A stretch of DNA of 64,000 nucleotides from Fimbriiglobus ruber. GTDB lineage: Bacteria; Planctomycetota; Planctomycetia; Gemmatales; Gemmataceae. The stretch covers positions 372,001-436,000 of the forward strand of contig NZ_NIDE01000008.1 of NCBI RefSeq assembly GCF_002197845.1, in the 5' to 3' direction. Below the pieces are notes generated by a model. It ran no database searches and was not told where the DNA came from. It saw only the letters and a list, made by a program, of their open reading frames with translations. Made by a program: the position numbers and the translations under genes. Position 1 is the stretch's first letter; each line of letters opens with the position of its first letter. Shown piece by piece: positions 1 to 8,741 of the stretch.

Positions 1-1329
1 CTCCACCCGACCGACGGGGGCAAGTTCACGGTCTGGGTGACGGACTTCGGGTGGGGTCAGATCGCGGCCGCCCGGTCGATGGAACTCCACCGCGGGGGCA
101 CGCCCCGGGGCGAACAGCAGCGGCTCGCCCTCCGCGGCGCGCACACCCCACTCTACGCCTCCCCGCAGTTGGCCCGGAAGGAAGCCCCCGACCCGCGGGA
201 CGACGTCCACGCCCTCGGGGTGATGTGGTACCAGCTCCTGAAACGCGACCCACACGTCTCCGCGCCGGTCGGGTCCGATTGGGCCGACGAGTTCCGGTCG
301 GCCGGGCTGTCCGACGACCACGCCCGGTTGCTGAGCGCGTGCGTGACGACGCGGGCGGACAAGCGGCCGGCCGACGCCGCGGCCCTCGCCGACGCCATCG
401 CGAAGTGCCCCGCGGGCACGCCCCACCCGGCCCGGGTCGACGACGGCTCCCGCGTCGTCCGCCTCAAGTCCCCGTCCACCCAGTCCGGGGTGATCCCGGT
501 CGCCCGGGGGAAGGCGGCGGGCGCGGTTGCCGCGGTCGCCCCCGCGCCGGCCCGCGGGGCCGCGAACCTGCCCCGGCTGGTGACGAATTCGGTCGGCCTG
601 ACGTTCGCACTGATTCAACCGGGGACGTTTGCCATGGGGGCGCCGGACGACGAGCCGGGCCGGCGGTCGCACGACGGCCCGCTCCGCGACGTCAAGATCA
701 GTCGCCCGTTCTACCTGTCCGTCTTCCCGGTCACCCAGAGTCAGTACGAGCAGGTCTGCCGGGCGAACCCGTCCCATTTCACCGCCGCCCGCGGGGGCGG
801 TCCGGACCACCCCGTCGAGTCCGTTCGGTACCACGACGCCGAACTGTTTTGCACCGCCCTGGAAGGGTTATCGGAGGAAGAACGGTTGGGCCGCGCGTAC
901 CGCCTGCCGACCGAAGCCGAGTGGGAGTACGCGTGCCGGGCCGGGACGAAGGGCCCGTTCTACACCGGCGAGCGGATGTCGCAGAAGGACGCCCACATCG
1001 CGGGGACCGGGCCGGGCGGGAAGGTTATCTCGCCGGAAAAAACCGCCCCGGTCGGGTCGTATTCCCCGAACCCCTGGGGGCTCTACGACATGTGCGGGAA
1101 CGTCCAGGAATGGACCCAGGACTGGTACGACGAGCATTACTACCACGACGCCCCGCGGTGCGACCCGCAGGGGCCCGACCGCGGGAAAGTGAAAACTACC
1201 CGCGGCGGGTGTTGGATGATGACCGCCGGCGACTGCCGGAGCGCGGCACGCCGCCCGCAGGGGCCGGACAACCCGTCGAACGTGGTCGGCTTCCGGGTCA
1301 TCCTCGTCGTCCCGCAGAGCGGGCGGTAA
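1..1329 (+). CDS. Ser/Thr protein kinase-FGE (sulfatase-modifying factor) fusion, 5' end outside window
   Basis: The reading frame is open from base 1, so the gene begins upstream of the window; the GTG at 37 is internal. The visible part starts in the kinase C-lobe with a VTDFGWG segment (DFG motif, about residues 15-17), followed by an APE-like YASPQL and a DDVHALGVMWYQLL stretch typical of eukaryotic-like Ser/Thr kinases. After a Pro/Ala linker (about residues 150-190) comes a formylglycine-generating-enzyme-type domain (about 190-438) with PGTFAMG, PVTQSQYE, RLPTEAEWEYACRAG, GLYDMCGNVQEW and a C-terminal VGFRVI. This fusion is common in planctomycetes, where the FGE-like domain is thought to be a ligand-binding or sensor module; no catalytic claim is made. 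The ATP-binding N-lobe and catalytic HxD loop are not visible. Confidence 0.9.
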   Translation, partial: LHPTDGGKFTVWVTDFGWGQIAAARSMELHRGGTPRGEQQRLALRGAHTPLYASPQLARKEAPDPRDDVHALGVMWYQLLKRDPHVSAPVGSDWADEFRSAGLSDDHARLLSACVTTRADKRPADAAALADAIAKCPAGTPHPARVDDGSRVVRLKSPSTQSGVIPVARGKAAGAVAAVAPAPARGAANLPRLVTNSVGLTFALIQPGTFAMGAPDDEPGRRSHDGPLRDVKISRPFYLSVFPVTQSQYEQVCRANPSHFTAARGGGPDHPVESVRYHDAELFCTALEGLSEEERLGRAYRLPTEAEWEYACRAGTKGPFYTGERMSQKDAHIAGTGPGGKVISPEKTAPVGSYSPNPWGLYDMCGNVQEWTQDWYDEHYYHDAPRCDPQGPDRGKVKTTRGGCWMMTAGDCRSAARRPQGPDNPSNVVGFRVILVVPQSGR

Positions 1330-1917
1330 GCCACACGACCGGCGACCCCCTGATTCATTTCAGGGGCACCAGCGTCACACCGCGATGTTCACCTCGCCGG
1401 CCCCGCCATCCCGGGTAGTGTCCCGTGCGGCGGGAGCCCTACCCCGACAACTCAAGTCGTCGGTTCGCCCGGGACCATCAATCCATTCCGCGAGTCTCGC
1501 TCCCTTTCGACCGCGCCCGCGGGTGACTTGAATTGATCCGCTCTGGGGAGGATTTTTTCGTCCCCCACCCCACCCGACAGTGCGGGCTGGACGGTTTTCC
1601 TCACCCGAACCCGGGCTGGCGGCTGGCGCAGTTGCGCTCCCGGGGACGGTAATCCAAGATGGGCAATTCATTTCCACACCGACTCGGGGCCGGCTTCCGG
1701 CGCCTCCGCCCCCGGCATCGGCTATTCTCTGGGAAAGTTGGGAAGTAACAAAATCCGGTTCGGTTGGTTTACAGCGTACACGGCCGCGCCCGGGGACACT
1801 GATTCGGCCAGAATTACAACGTCGGACGCCGCGACCCCGCCGCCGGGATTGGCTCTCGTTTTGCCGCGGGGCGGGGTCCGCTATTTCGATATCTTTCTTG
1901 TTTGGGTGGGCACCAAG
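1330..1917. other. Intergenic region with no recognised gene
   Basis: These 588 bases lie between the kinase-FGE gene and the giant surface-protein gene. Open frames on both strands show the biased composition of GC-rich shadow frames and no recognisable domain. I see no RNA gene or strong promoter. A short GGGGA/TCCCC stem near 1543-1566 is too weak to call. It probably carries the leader of the downstream gene. Confidence 0.5.
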
Positions 1918-4900
1918 ATGAACCTTTCGCGTTTCCTCCTCTCCCGCCCGATCGCCCCGCGGATCGCCCGCACCGAGCGCGGCCGTACCCCGGTGAAGAT
2001 CCACGTCGAGAGGCTGGAAGACCGGAGTCTCCCGTCCACGAGCATTCCGCTCACCGCCTCAAGTTGGACGCCCCTCGGCCCGTCCCCCACTTATGCCAAC
2101 CAACAGACTGGGACGAACGGCGTCGTGACTGTGGGTACGAACGGAGCGACGACCGCCCCCAACAACCAGCCGACCGCCGGCCAGATCATCGCCACGGCGG
2201 TCAGCCCGATCGACCCGAACACGATCTACGCGGCCACGGCCGACGGCGGGGTCGCCAAATCGATCAACGACGGGCAAACGTGGGCGATGATGACCGATAA
2301 CCTCCCGACCACGACGCCGGTCGACGCCAGCGGGACGTCCCTCGGCACGATCCAACCCGCCCAGCGCAACCTGCACATCGGAGCGATCGCCACCGACCCG
2401 TACGACCCGACCGGGAACACGGTCTTCGCGGGCGAAGGCGTTTACACGAACACCGACGTCTCGTACGCCGGGCAGGGGTTGCTCGAATCGACCGACGGGG
2501 GGAACTCGTGGACCCTGGAAGAAGGGCCGTTGCTCAGCGCGGCGACCGCGAACTCGCCGGCGCAATACGCCTTTGCCGGTGGCTCGATCCGGAAAATCCT
2601 GTTCGTCCAGGATCCGAACAACACGGCTAACAATTACATTTTCGTTCTGACCAATCCCCAGGGGGTTAACAGCACGGGCAGCACCCCGAGCGCCGTCTAC
2701 CGGAGTTCCGACGGGGGAACCACGTGGGTCAGCATCACCGCGAACCTGAAAAACGCGCTCAACAACCCGAACCAGCAGATCAGTCCATTCAGGCAGTACA
2801 CGGACTTCAGCGTCGACCCGACCAACCCGGGCGTCGCGTACGTATCGGTCGGTGATCCGGGCGGGTACAATTACAACGGCGTGTACCGGACGGGCCCGAA
2901 CGCCGGGAGCGGGGGTGCGCTGGACGCGAACGCGGCCAATATTACCTGGACGGTCCTGCTGGGTGGCAACAGCATCCAGGTTCCCGGGAACCAGCTCGGG
3001 CCGATCCTGGCGGCGCCCGTGCCGCAGAACCCCAGTACCGTGTACGCGCTCGTTGAGAACGCCGGTGGCAACCTCCTCGGGCTCTACCGCAGCCGGAACT
3101 CGGGGACGGACGTCGTTCAGATCGCCTTGCCGGCGAACACGCCCGCCATTGACCCGAATTTCTCGGCCCTGTCGATGATCATCGACCCGACCACCGGAAC
3201 GGGTGTCACGCGGATTTACATCTCCGGCTCGAACGGCGTCATGGTCGTGGACGTCCCGGAAACGAACGGGACGGGCGTCATTCCCACGGCGAGCGTACAG
3301 GATCTGAGTACGAGTTCGGACAAGAACAGCCCGTACCCCGTCATCCACAACCTGACGTTCGACCAACCGCTCGCGCCGGCGGCAAGCGGAGCCTTCCAGG
3401 CTTCGTCCGCGAACACGCACGTTATCGCGTCGACCGACACCGGGGTTTACGAGCTGACGACGCCGATTCCGGCCCCCACGCTGGTCAACGGCGTCCTGAC
3501 CAACGACTTCTCCCCGGCCCCGACGGTCACCTGGGCCGCGATCAACGGCGCCCCGACGGCGGCCACGTCCACCACCCCGGGCGGAACCGGGTTAAACGCG
3601 ACGGAGTTCTTCGGCGGCAGTACGGGCGTGCTGAACGACAACGGGTTCATCGGGGGAACCAACCTGACCGGGACTCAGGTGTTCAACGATTCGGGCAACA
3701 CGAGTCCCCCGCCGCCCCCGGCGAGCCTCTACAACTGGCCCGCCACGTCGACCGTGCCGGTCGGCGGGACCGCCGTTTACGACTTCCGCGCGACGAACGC
3801 GAACGGGAATCTCACCACCGCGTACCAGGTCAACGCGAACAGCGCGGCCAACCTCGTCCAGAAGTCGACCGACCTGGGCCAGACCTGGGCGCCGGCCGTC
3901 ACCGGCATCGTCGACCCGGGGGCCACCGGCGACGCCAGCTCCCCATTCACCCCGCCACTCGTCGAAGACCCATCAATTCCCGTCGGACAGGGGGGCACAC
4001 AGAACGTCCGTTTGCTGCTCGGGACCGACGTGGTCAACCAGACGACCGACTCCGCCACGACCTGGTCGGAGTTCGCGCACAACCTGCCTTACGTGACCGG
4101 CACGGGAGGGACAATCGACGCGATCGGCATCAGCCGTTTCGACCCGAACGTCGTCTACGTCGCCGTCACCGCCCGGATCGATTCGAACGGCGCCGACTTC
4201 GGCCCCGGACTGTACCGCGTCAACACCGACATCACGCTTTCACCCGCGGAACCTTACTCGACGTGGCACGACGTCTCGCCCACGCTCGACAACAACGGCA
4301 CCCCGACGAACTTTGTCGGCGGCAGCGGGGACGATGTCGCCGGGTACATCATGCCCCCTTTCACGGGAGCCCCGACGGAGCCTTACACGAATAGCCTCAG
4401 TGGCAACATCACGAGCATCGCCGTCGACCCGACCAACTCGGACATCGTGTACGTCACCGTGGACAGCAGCGACACGGACGCGTCCGGGAACGCGATCAAC
4501 ACAGTCTACAAGACGACCGACGGCGGGGCGACCTGGACCAACATCACCGGTAACCTCCCCTACCGCGCCTACTCGGTGGTGATCGACCCGAACCGCCTGA
4601 ACGGCCAGACGAACGACGACATCTACGTCGGCACCGCGGACGGGGTCTGGAAGACGACCGGCCCGTCTACCGCCAACACCGTCTGGACGCGGGTCGGCGG
4701 GGATCTCGGGACAAGCACCGGCATGCCCGACGTAGCCGTCTTCCAGGTGTCGATCAACACCACGACCGGCGTCCTGGCCGCCGCCACGTTCGGCCGCGGC
4801 GTGTGGGAGTTCCAGATCCGCCCGTACCTGGCCGGAGAGGTCTTCATTGACACCAACGGCGACGGGCTGTTGGACAACACTGAAGTCGGTGTCCCGCCGC

Positions 4901-7698
4901 CCGGCGTCCCCGTGACCGTGACTGACGTCACTAACCCGGCGTCGCCAGTGCAATTCGCGAGTACGGTCTCCGGGGTCGGCGGGACGTTCTCGTTCGTGAG
5001 CCTGCCGAACGCACAGTACCAGCTCGGAATCGTCGGGAGCAGCAACCTCCCGTACGACCCGTCGACCACCTACCAGGTGACCGGGCCGGACACAACATAT
5101 ACGGTCACGAACGTCCCGGTCGCCACGACCACGTCCGGGATCGACGTGCCGGTGTTCGTGCGGGGGACGGTCAGCGGGATCGATTACATTGATTCCAACG
5201 GAGACGGGATCCAGGAATCCGGCGAAGTAGGCAACCCGGGGGTCGTCGTCCAGCTGTTGGACGCCACCACCGGCATCGTCTACGCGAGTACCACGACGGC
5301 TGCCGACGGGTCGTACACGTTCACGGGCGTCGGCGTCCTCCCCTCCTCGGACCCGTGGACCGTACGACAGATTCCGACCAACGGAGTCGTCCAAACCAAT
5401 CCGGCGGGCTCGCTCAACTTCACCTTGACCAGCGGACAACAGATCACGGGTAAGAATATAGGAGTTTTTACCCTCGGCTCGATTAGCGGGACGGTGTTCG
5501 AGGACTTGAACGGGAGCGGGGTTCTGGATCCCGGCGAACCGCCACTCGCCGGGTGGACCGTGAACCTGACTAACACCGGAACGGGCGTGGTCACCACAAC
5601 AACGACCGCCGCGGACGGGACGTACACGTTTAGCGGGCTGAGCTTCGGCACGTACCAAGTGAGCGAAGTCCTCATGCCGGGGTACGTGGCGACCGACCCG
5701 AACCCCCCGCCCGTGTCGACGCAAAGCGGGACGACCGTCGCCGGGACGAACTTCGGGAACTTCCGGCCCGCGACCATCTCCGGCACGATCTACGTCGACA
5801 CGAACGGGGACGGCGTCCAGGAAGCCAACGAGACCACCCCGGTGGCCGGGGCGACCGTCGCCCTCATCGACCCGCGGTCCGGCGCGGTCGTCGCCTCGAC
5901 GACGTCCGCCGCGGACGGGTCGTACTCGTTCGCCGGCCTGGTCCCGCTCGTCCTCCCCGGGAACACGACCCCATACCAGGTCGAGGTGACCGGCCCGGCC
6001 AAGTACGGCCAGACGTCGGCCAACCCGTCGGTCACGCTGACCAGCGGGGCGACGGTCGCCAACCAGAACATCGGGCTGTTCGTCAAGACCACGATCTCCG
6101 GGACCGTGTTCGACGACGCGAACGACAACGGGATCCAGGACCCGGGCGAGATCCGGCTGCCGGGCGTGCCCGTCCTCCTGATCAACACCGCCACCGGGGC
6201 GACGGTTCAGACCGCCACCACCGACGCGAACGGGGCGTTCACCTTCTCCGCCGTGTCGGCCCTGGCGGCCAACGGGGCGACCATCCCGTACGAGGTCGAG
6301 GCCGACCCGAACGGGTACACCACCACCACGCCCGAGACGACCGTCACGCTGACCAGCGGGGTCCCGGTCACCGGGCTGAAGATCGGCGTCTACCAGGACG
6401 TCCTTTTCACCGGCGTCACCTACAACGACGTGAACGGGGACGGCATCCAGGAGGCCAACGAACCGGCCGTCGCCGGGTTCACCGTCCAACTGGTGGACAC
6501 GAACGGGAACGTCGTCGCGACGACCACGTCGAGCGCGACCGGGGCGTACTCCCTGTACGGCGGCCCGGGAACCTTCACCGTCCGCGAGGTGCCCCCGACC
6601 GGGTGGGTCCAGACGACCCCGAACCCGGGCTACACGACGACCACGGACGGCGGCCCGCTCGTGTCCACGAACTTCGGGAACTTCCAGACCATCACCCTGT
6701 CCGGCGTCGTGTACGACGACATCAACGGGAACGCCACCCAGGACGCCGGGGAGCCGCCGCTGGTCGGGTGGACGGTGCAGCTCGTCAACTCCTCGGGGAC
6801 CGTGGTCAACAGCACGACGACGGACGTGAACGGGGCGTTCTCCTTCTCCGGCGTCGGGCCGGGGACGTACTCTCTGCAGGAAGTTCTCCAGCCCGGGTAC
6901 GCCGCGTCGACCCCGTCGAGCTACCCCGTGACCGGGGTCAGCGGGCAGTCCCAGACGTTCGCCTTCGGAGATTACGTCCCGGGGACGGTCTCGGGCACGA
7001 TCTTCGAGGACCTCGGCCGGGACGGGACCTTCGACTCGGGCGACCCCGGGTCGGCCGGGTGGACGGTCGACCTTCTCAACGGGAACGGGACCGTGGTCGC
7101 GTCGGCCACGACGGGTTCCGGTGGCACGTACTCGTTCGGGACACTGGCCCCGGGCTCGTACAGCGTCCAGCTGGTCCCGCGGCCGAGCTGGGTGGTCACC
7201 ACCGCGCTCCCGCCGGCCGTGACCCTGGCCAGCAGCCAGAGCCTGACGTTCGCGAACATCGGCGTCCTGCGGTTCGCGTCCCTGGGCGGGTTCGTGTACA
7301 TCGACGCGAACCGCAACTCGATCAAGGATCCGTCCGAAAGGGGCCTCGCGGGCGGGGTGGTCGGCCTGTTCGACTCGAACGGCAACCAGATCTCCACGAT
7401 CACCACCGGGGCGGACGGGTCGTACTTCTTCGGCGGTCTCGACAACGGGACGTACACGGTCAAACTGATCAGCAACACGGCCGGGTTCTCGCTGAGCGGG
7501 CCGAACCCGACGGCGTCGTTCACGGAGACGCTCACGGTCGGGTCGACGACCGCGAGCAACGACGTCGAGGGGCTGAACTTCGGCCTGGACGCGGACCAGC
7601 GGTACGCGATCGCGGCCGACGGCGGCGGCGGCCCCGGGTCCAGGTGTACGACGCGGTCACCGGCGCCCTGCTCCAGGACTTCTTCGTGTACGAGCTGA
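1918..7698 (+). CDS. Giant secreted surface protein: BNR-like repeats followed by nine SdrD-B-like repeats (frame broken at its 3' end)
   Basis: ATG at 1918 is chosen because MNLSRFLLSR and the VERLEDRSLPS motif follow directly; such LEPR/LEDR motifs open many large exported planctomycete proteins. Residues about 100-970 contain sortilin/BNR-type Asp-box repeats (STDGGNSW, SSDGGTTW, TTDGGATW), which form beta-propellers. From about 970 to 1895 there are nine SdrD-B/Cna-B-like units, each opening with a variant of SGTVFEDLNGSGVLDPGE; the D-x-N-G-D-G core suggests calcium binding. The frame ends at 7698 in a nonsense tail, while FG-GAP-like sequence continues in another frame from about 7638, so one base appears to be missing in the CCCC run at 7633-7636. 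Restored, the protein would be about 2,209 residues (1918-8546). Likely role: cell-surface adhesion or structure; substrate unknown. Confidence 0.85.
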   Translation: MNLSRFLLSRPIAPRIARTERGRTPVKIHVERLEDRSLPSTSIPLTASSWTPLGPSPTYANQQTGTNGVVTVGTNGATTAPNNQPTAGQIIATAVSPIDPNTIYAATADGGVAKSINDGQTWAMMTDNLPTTTPVDASGTSLGTIQPAQRNLHIGAIATDPYDPTGNTVFAGEGVYTNTDVSYAGQGLLESTDGGNSWTLEEGPLLSAATANSPAQYAFAGGSIRKILFVQDPNNTANNYIFVLTNPQGVNSTGSTPSAVYRSSDGGTTWVSITANLKNALNNPNQQISPFRQYTDFSVDPTNPGVAYVSVGDPGGYNYNGVYRTGPNAGSGGALDANAANITWTVLLGGNSIQVPGNQLGPILAAPVPQNPSTVYALVENAGGNLLGLYRSRNSGTDVVQIALPANTPAIDPNFSALSMIIDPTTGTGVTRIYISGSNGVMVVDVPETNGTGVIPTASVQDLSTSSDKNSPYPVIHNLTFDQPLAPAASGAFQASSANTHVIASTDTGVYELTTPIPAPTLVNGVLTNDFSPAPTVTWAAINGAPTAATSTTPGGTGLNATEFFGGSTGVLNDNGFIGGTNLTGTQVFNDSGNTSPPPPPASLYNWPATSTVPVGGTAVYDFRATNANGNLTTAYQVNANSAANLVQKSTDLGQTWAPAVTGIVDPGATGDASSPFTPPLVEDPSIPVGQGGTQNVRLLLGTDVVNQTTDSATTWSEFAHNLPYVTGTGGTIDAIGISRFDPNVVYVAVTARIDSNGADFGPGLYRVNTDITLSPAEPYSTWHDVSPTLDNNGTPTNFVGGSGDDVAGYIMPPFTGAPTEPYTNSLSGNITSIAVDPTNSDIVYVTVDSSDTDASGNAINTVYKTTDGGATWTNITGNLPYRAYSVVIDPNRLNGQTNDDIYVGTADGVWKTTGPSTANTVWTRVGGDLGTSTGMPDVAVFQVSINTTTGVLAAATFGRGVWEFQIRPYLAGEVFIDTNGDGLLDNTEVGVPPPGVPVTVTDVTNPASPVQFASTVSGVGGTFSFVSLPNAQYQLGIVGSSNLPYDPSTTYQVTGPDTTYTVTNVPVATTTSGIDVPVFVRGTVSGIDYIDSNGDGIQESGEVGNPGVVVQLLDATTGIVYASTTTAADGSYTFTGVGVLPSSDPWTVRQIPTNGVVQTNPAGSLNFTLTSGQQITGKNIGVFTLGSISGTVFEDLNGSGVLDPGEPPLAGWTVNLTNTGTGVVTTTTTAADGTYTFSGLSFGTYQVSEVLMPGYVATDPNPPPVSTQSGTTVAGTNFGNFRPATISGTIYVDTNGDGVQEANETTPVAGATVALIDPRSGAVVASTTSAADGSYSFAGLVPLVLPGNTTPYQVEVTGPAKYGQTSANPSVTLTSGATVANQNIGLFVKTTISGTVFDDANDNGIQDPGEIRLPGVPVLLINTATGATVQTATTDANGAFTFSAVSALAANGATIPYEVEADPNGYTTTTPETTVTLTSGVPVTGLKIGVYQDVLFTGVTYNDVNGDGIQEANEPAVAGFTVQLVDTNGNVVATTTSSATGAYSLYGGPGTFTVREVPPTGWVQTTPNPGYTTTTDGGPLVSTNFGNFQTITLSGVVYDDINGNATQDAGEPPLVGWTVQLVNSSGTVVNSTTTDVNGAFSFSGVGPGTYSLQEVLQPGYAASTPSSYPVTGVSGQSQTFAFGDYVPGTVSGTIFEDLGRDGTFDSGDPGSAGWTVDLLNGNGTVVASATTGSGGTYSFGTLAPGSYSVQLVPRPSWVVTTALPPAVTLASSQSLTFANIGVLRFASLGGFVYIDANRNSIKDPSERGLAGGVVGLFDSNGNQISTITTGADGSYFFGGLDNGTYTVKLISNTAGFSLSGPNPTASFTETLTVGSTTASNDVEGLNFGLDADQRYAIAADGGGGPGSRCTTRSPAPCSRTSSCTS

Positions 7699-8546
7699 CG
7701 TTCACCGGCGGGGTCCGGGTGGCCGAAGCGGACGTCAACGGGGACGGGGTGGATGACCTGATCGTCGCCCCCGGCGTCGGCGGCGGCCCGCGGGTCGAGG
7801 TGTTCGACGGGGTCACCGGGAAACTCATTTACAACTTCTTCGCGTACGAGCCGACGTTCACCGGCGGCCTGTTCGTGGCCGGCGGCGACGTGAACGGCGA
7901 CGGGTACGCGGACATCATCATCGGGACCGACCAGGGCGGCGGCCCGCGGGTGACCATCTTCAGCGGGAAGGACGGGTCCGAGCTGGCCGACTACTTCGCC
8001 TACGACCCGAGCCTGCGGAGCGGGGTCCGGGTGGCCGCGGGCGACCTGTACGGGACCGGCGTGGACGAAGTCATCACCGCCCCCGGCGACGGGGCCGCGT
8101 CGGACGTGATCGTCTGGGGCGGCGGGGCGACCGGGTTCCCGCTCACGCAGATGGCGAGTTTCTTCGCGTTCGACCCGTCGTACACCGGCGGAGTGTACGT
8201 CGCCGGGTCGTCGGCCGGGCCGAACGGCCAGGGCGTTATCGTTGTGGGCACCGGGGACGACACGGCCAACTACCCGGGCGACCGGGTCCGGGTGTTCGAC
8301 GGGTTGGGCAACCAGTCGGCGGACATCGAGGCGTTCACCCCGGACGCGAGCGGGAACCCGTTCACCTCCCCGGTCCGGGTGGCGACGTTCGACGCGAACG
8401 GCGACGGCATCCCGGACTACGCGATCGCCTCCGGCCCGGGCAGCCCGCCCCGCGTCCGCATCATCAACGGGCTCAACAACCGCCCGCTCGACGCCGAATT
8501 CCAGCCGTTCGAGTCGACGTTCCTCGGCGGCGTGAACATCGGGTAA
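7638..8546 (+). CDS. C-terminal FG-GAP/VCBS-like repeat part of the giant surface protein, displaced by a frameshift
   Basis: This frame continues the gene that begins at 1918. It encodes repeated units of about 60 residues with V-x-V-Y/F-D, FFAYEPTFTGG and GDVNGDGYADIIIG-type signatures, the FG-GAP/VCBS-like calcium-binding blades of integrin-type beta-propellers. It has no start codon or ribosome-binding site of its own near 7638 and the homology begins exactly where the upstream frame loses sense. An independent gene is therefore unlikely: this is the same protein after a -1 sequence error or a real mutation. The protein ends at 8546, just before a terminator hairpin. Confidence 0.75.
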   Translation, partial: VQVYDAVTGALLQDFFVYELTFTGGVRVAEADVNGDGVDDLIVAPGVGGGPRVEVFDGVTGKLIYNFFAYEPTFTGGLFVAGGDVNGDGYADIIIGTDQGGGPRVTIFSGKDGSELADYFAYDPSLRSGVRVAAGDLYGTGVDEVITAPGDGAASDVIVWGGGATGFPLTQMASFFAFDPSYTGGVYVAGSSAGPNGQGVIVVGTGDDTANYPGDRVRVFDGLGNQSADIEAFTPDASGNPFTSPVRVATFDANGDGIPDYAIASGPGSPPRVRIINGLNNRPLDAEFQPFESTFLGGVNIG

Positions 8547-8574
8547 GACGCCCGCGACGTGTGGGGTGCGCCCT

Positions 8575-8599
8575 GGGGCGGGAGTCTAACTCCCGCCCC
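8575..8599 (+). terminator. Terminator-like hairpin after the giant surface-protein gene
   Basis: GGGGCGGGAGT at 8575-8585 and its exact complement at 8589-8599 form an 11-bp stem with a 3-nt loop, 28 bp after the stop codon. The following AATTTCGTTT is only weakly U-rich. Confidence 0.6.
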
Positions 8600-8610
8600 A
8601 ATTTCGTTTG

Positions 8611-8637
8611 TGGGGGCACGGTTTCCAACGTGCCCGT
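8611..8637. repeat. REP-like palindrome, solitary copy
   Basis: GGGCACG (8614-8620) and CGTGCCC (8629-8635) form a small hairpin around GTTTCCAA. Nearly the same sequence occurs twice more as the arms of the inverted repeat at 42948-43034, which identifies it as a dispersed element rather than a local terminator. Confidence 0.55.
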
Positions 8638-8741
8638 GCTCGCCCGCCCCCAGTCCCCGCCGCTGCCCGCGGAGTTCCCACCCCCCCGCCTCATACAATG
8701 AACAATTCGCCGGAGCCCGCGATCCTTCCACCGAGCCGAGC

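Noticed and set aside
4240-6489. Long minus-strand open frame (749 codons) opposite the giant surface-protein gene
   Set aside because: It is the antisense shadow of the SdrD-B-like repeats; its Asp/Arg/Gly/Val-biased product has no recognisable domain.
6603-7600. Arg/Gly-rich frame overlapping the repeat region before the FG-GAP-like part
   Set aside because: Only the part after about 7638 has sense; the earlier part is a shadow of the true frame.
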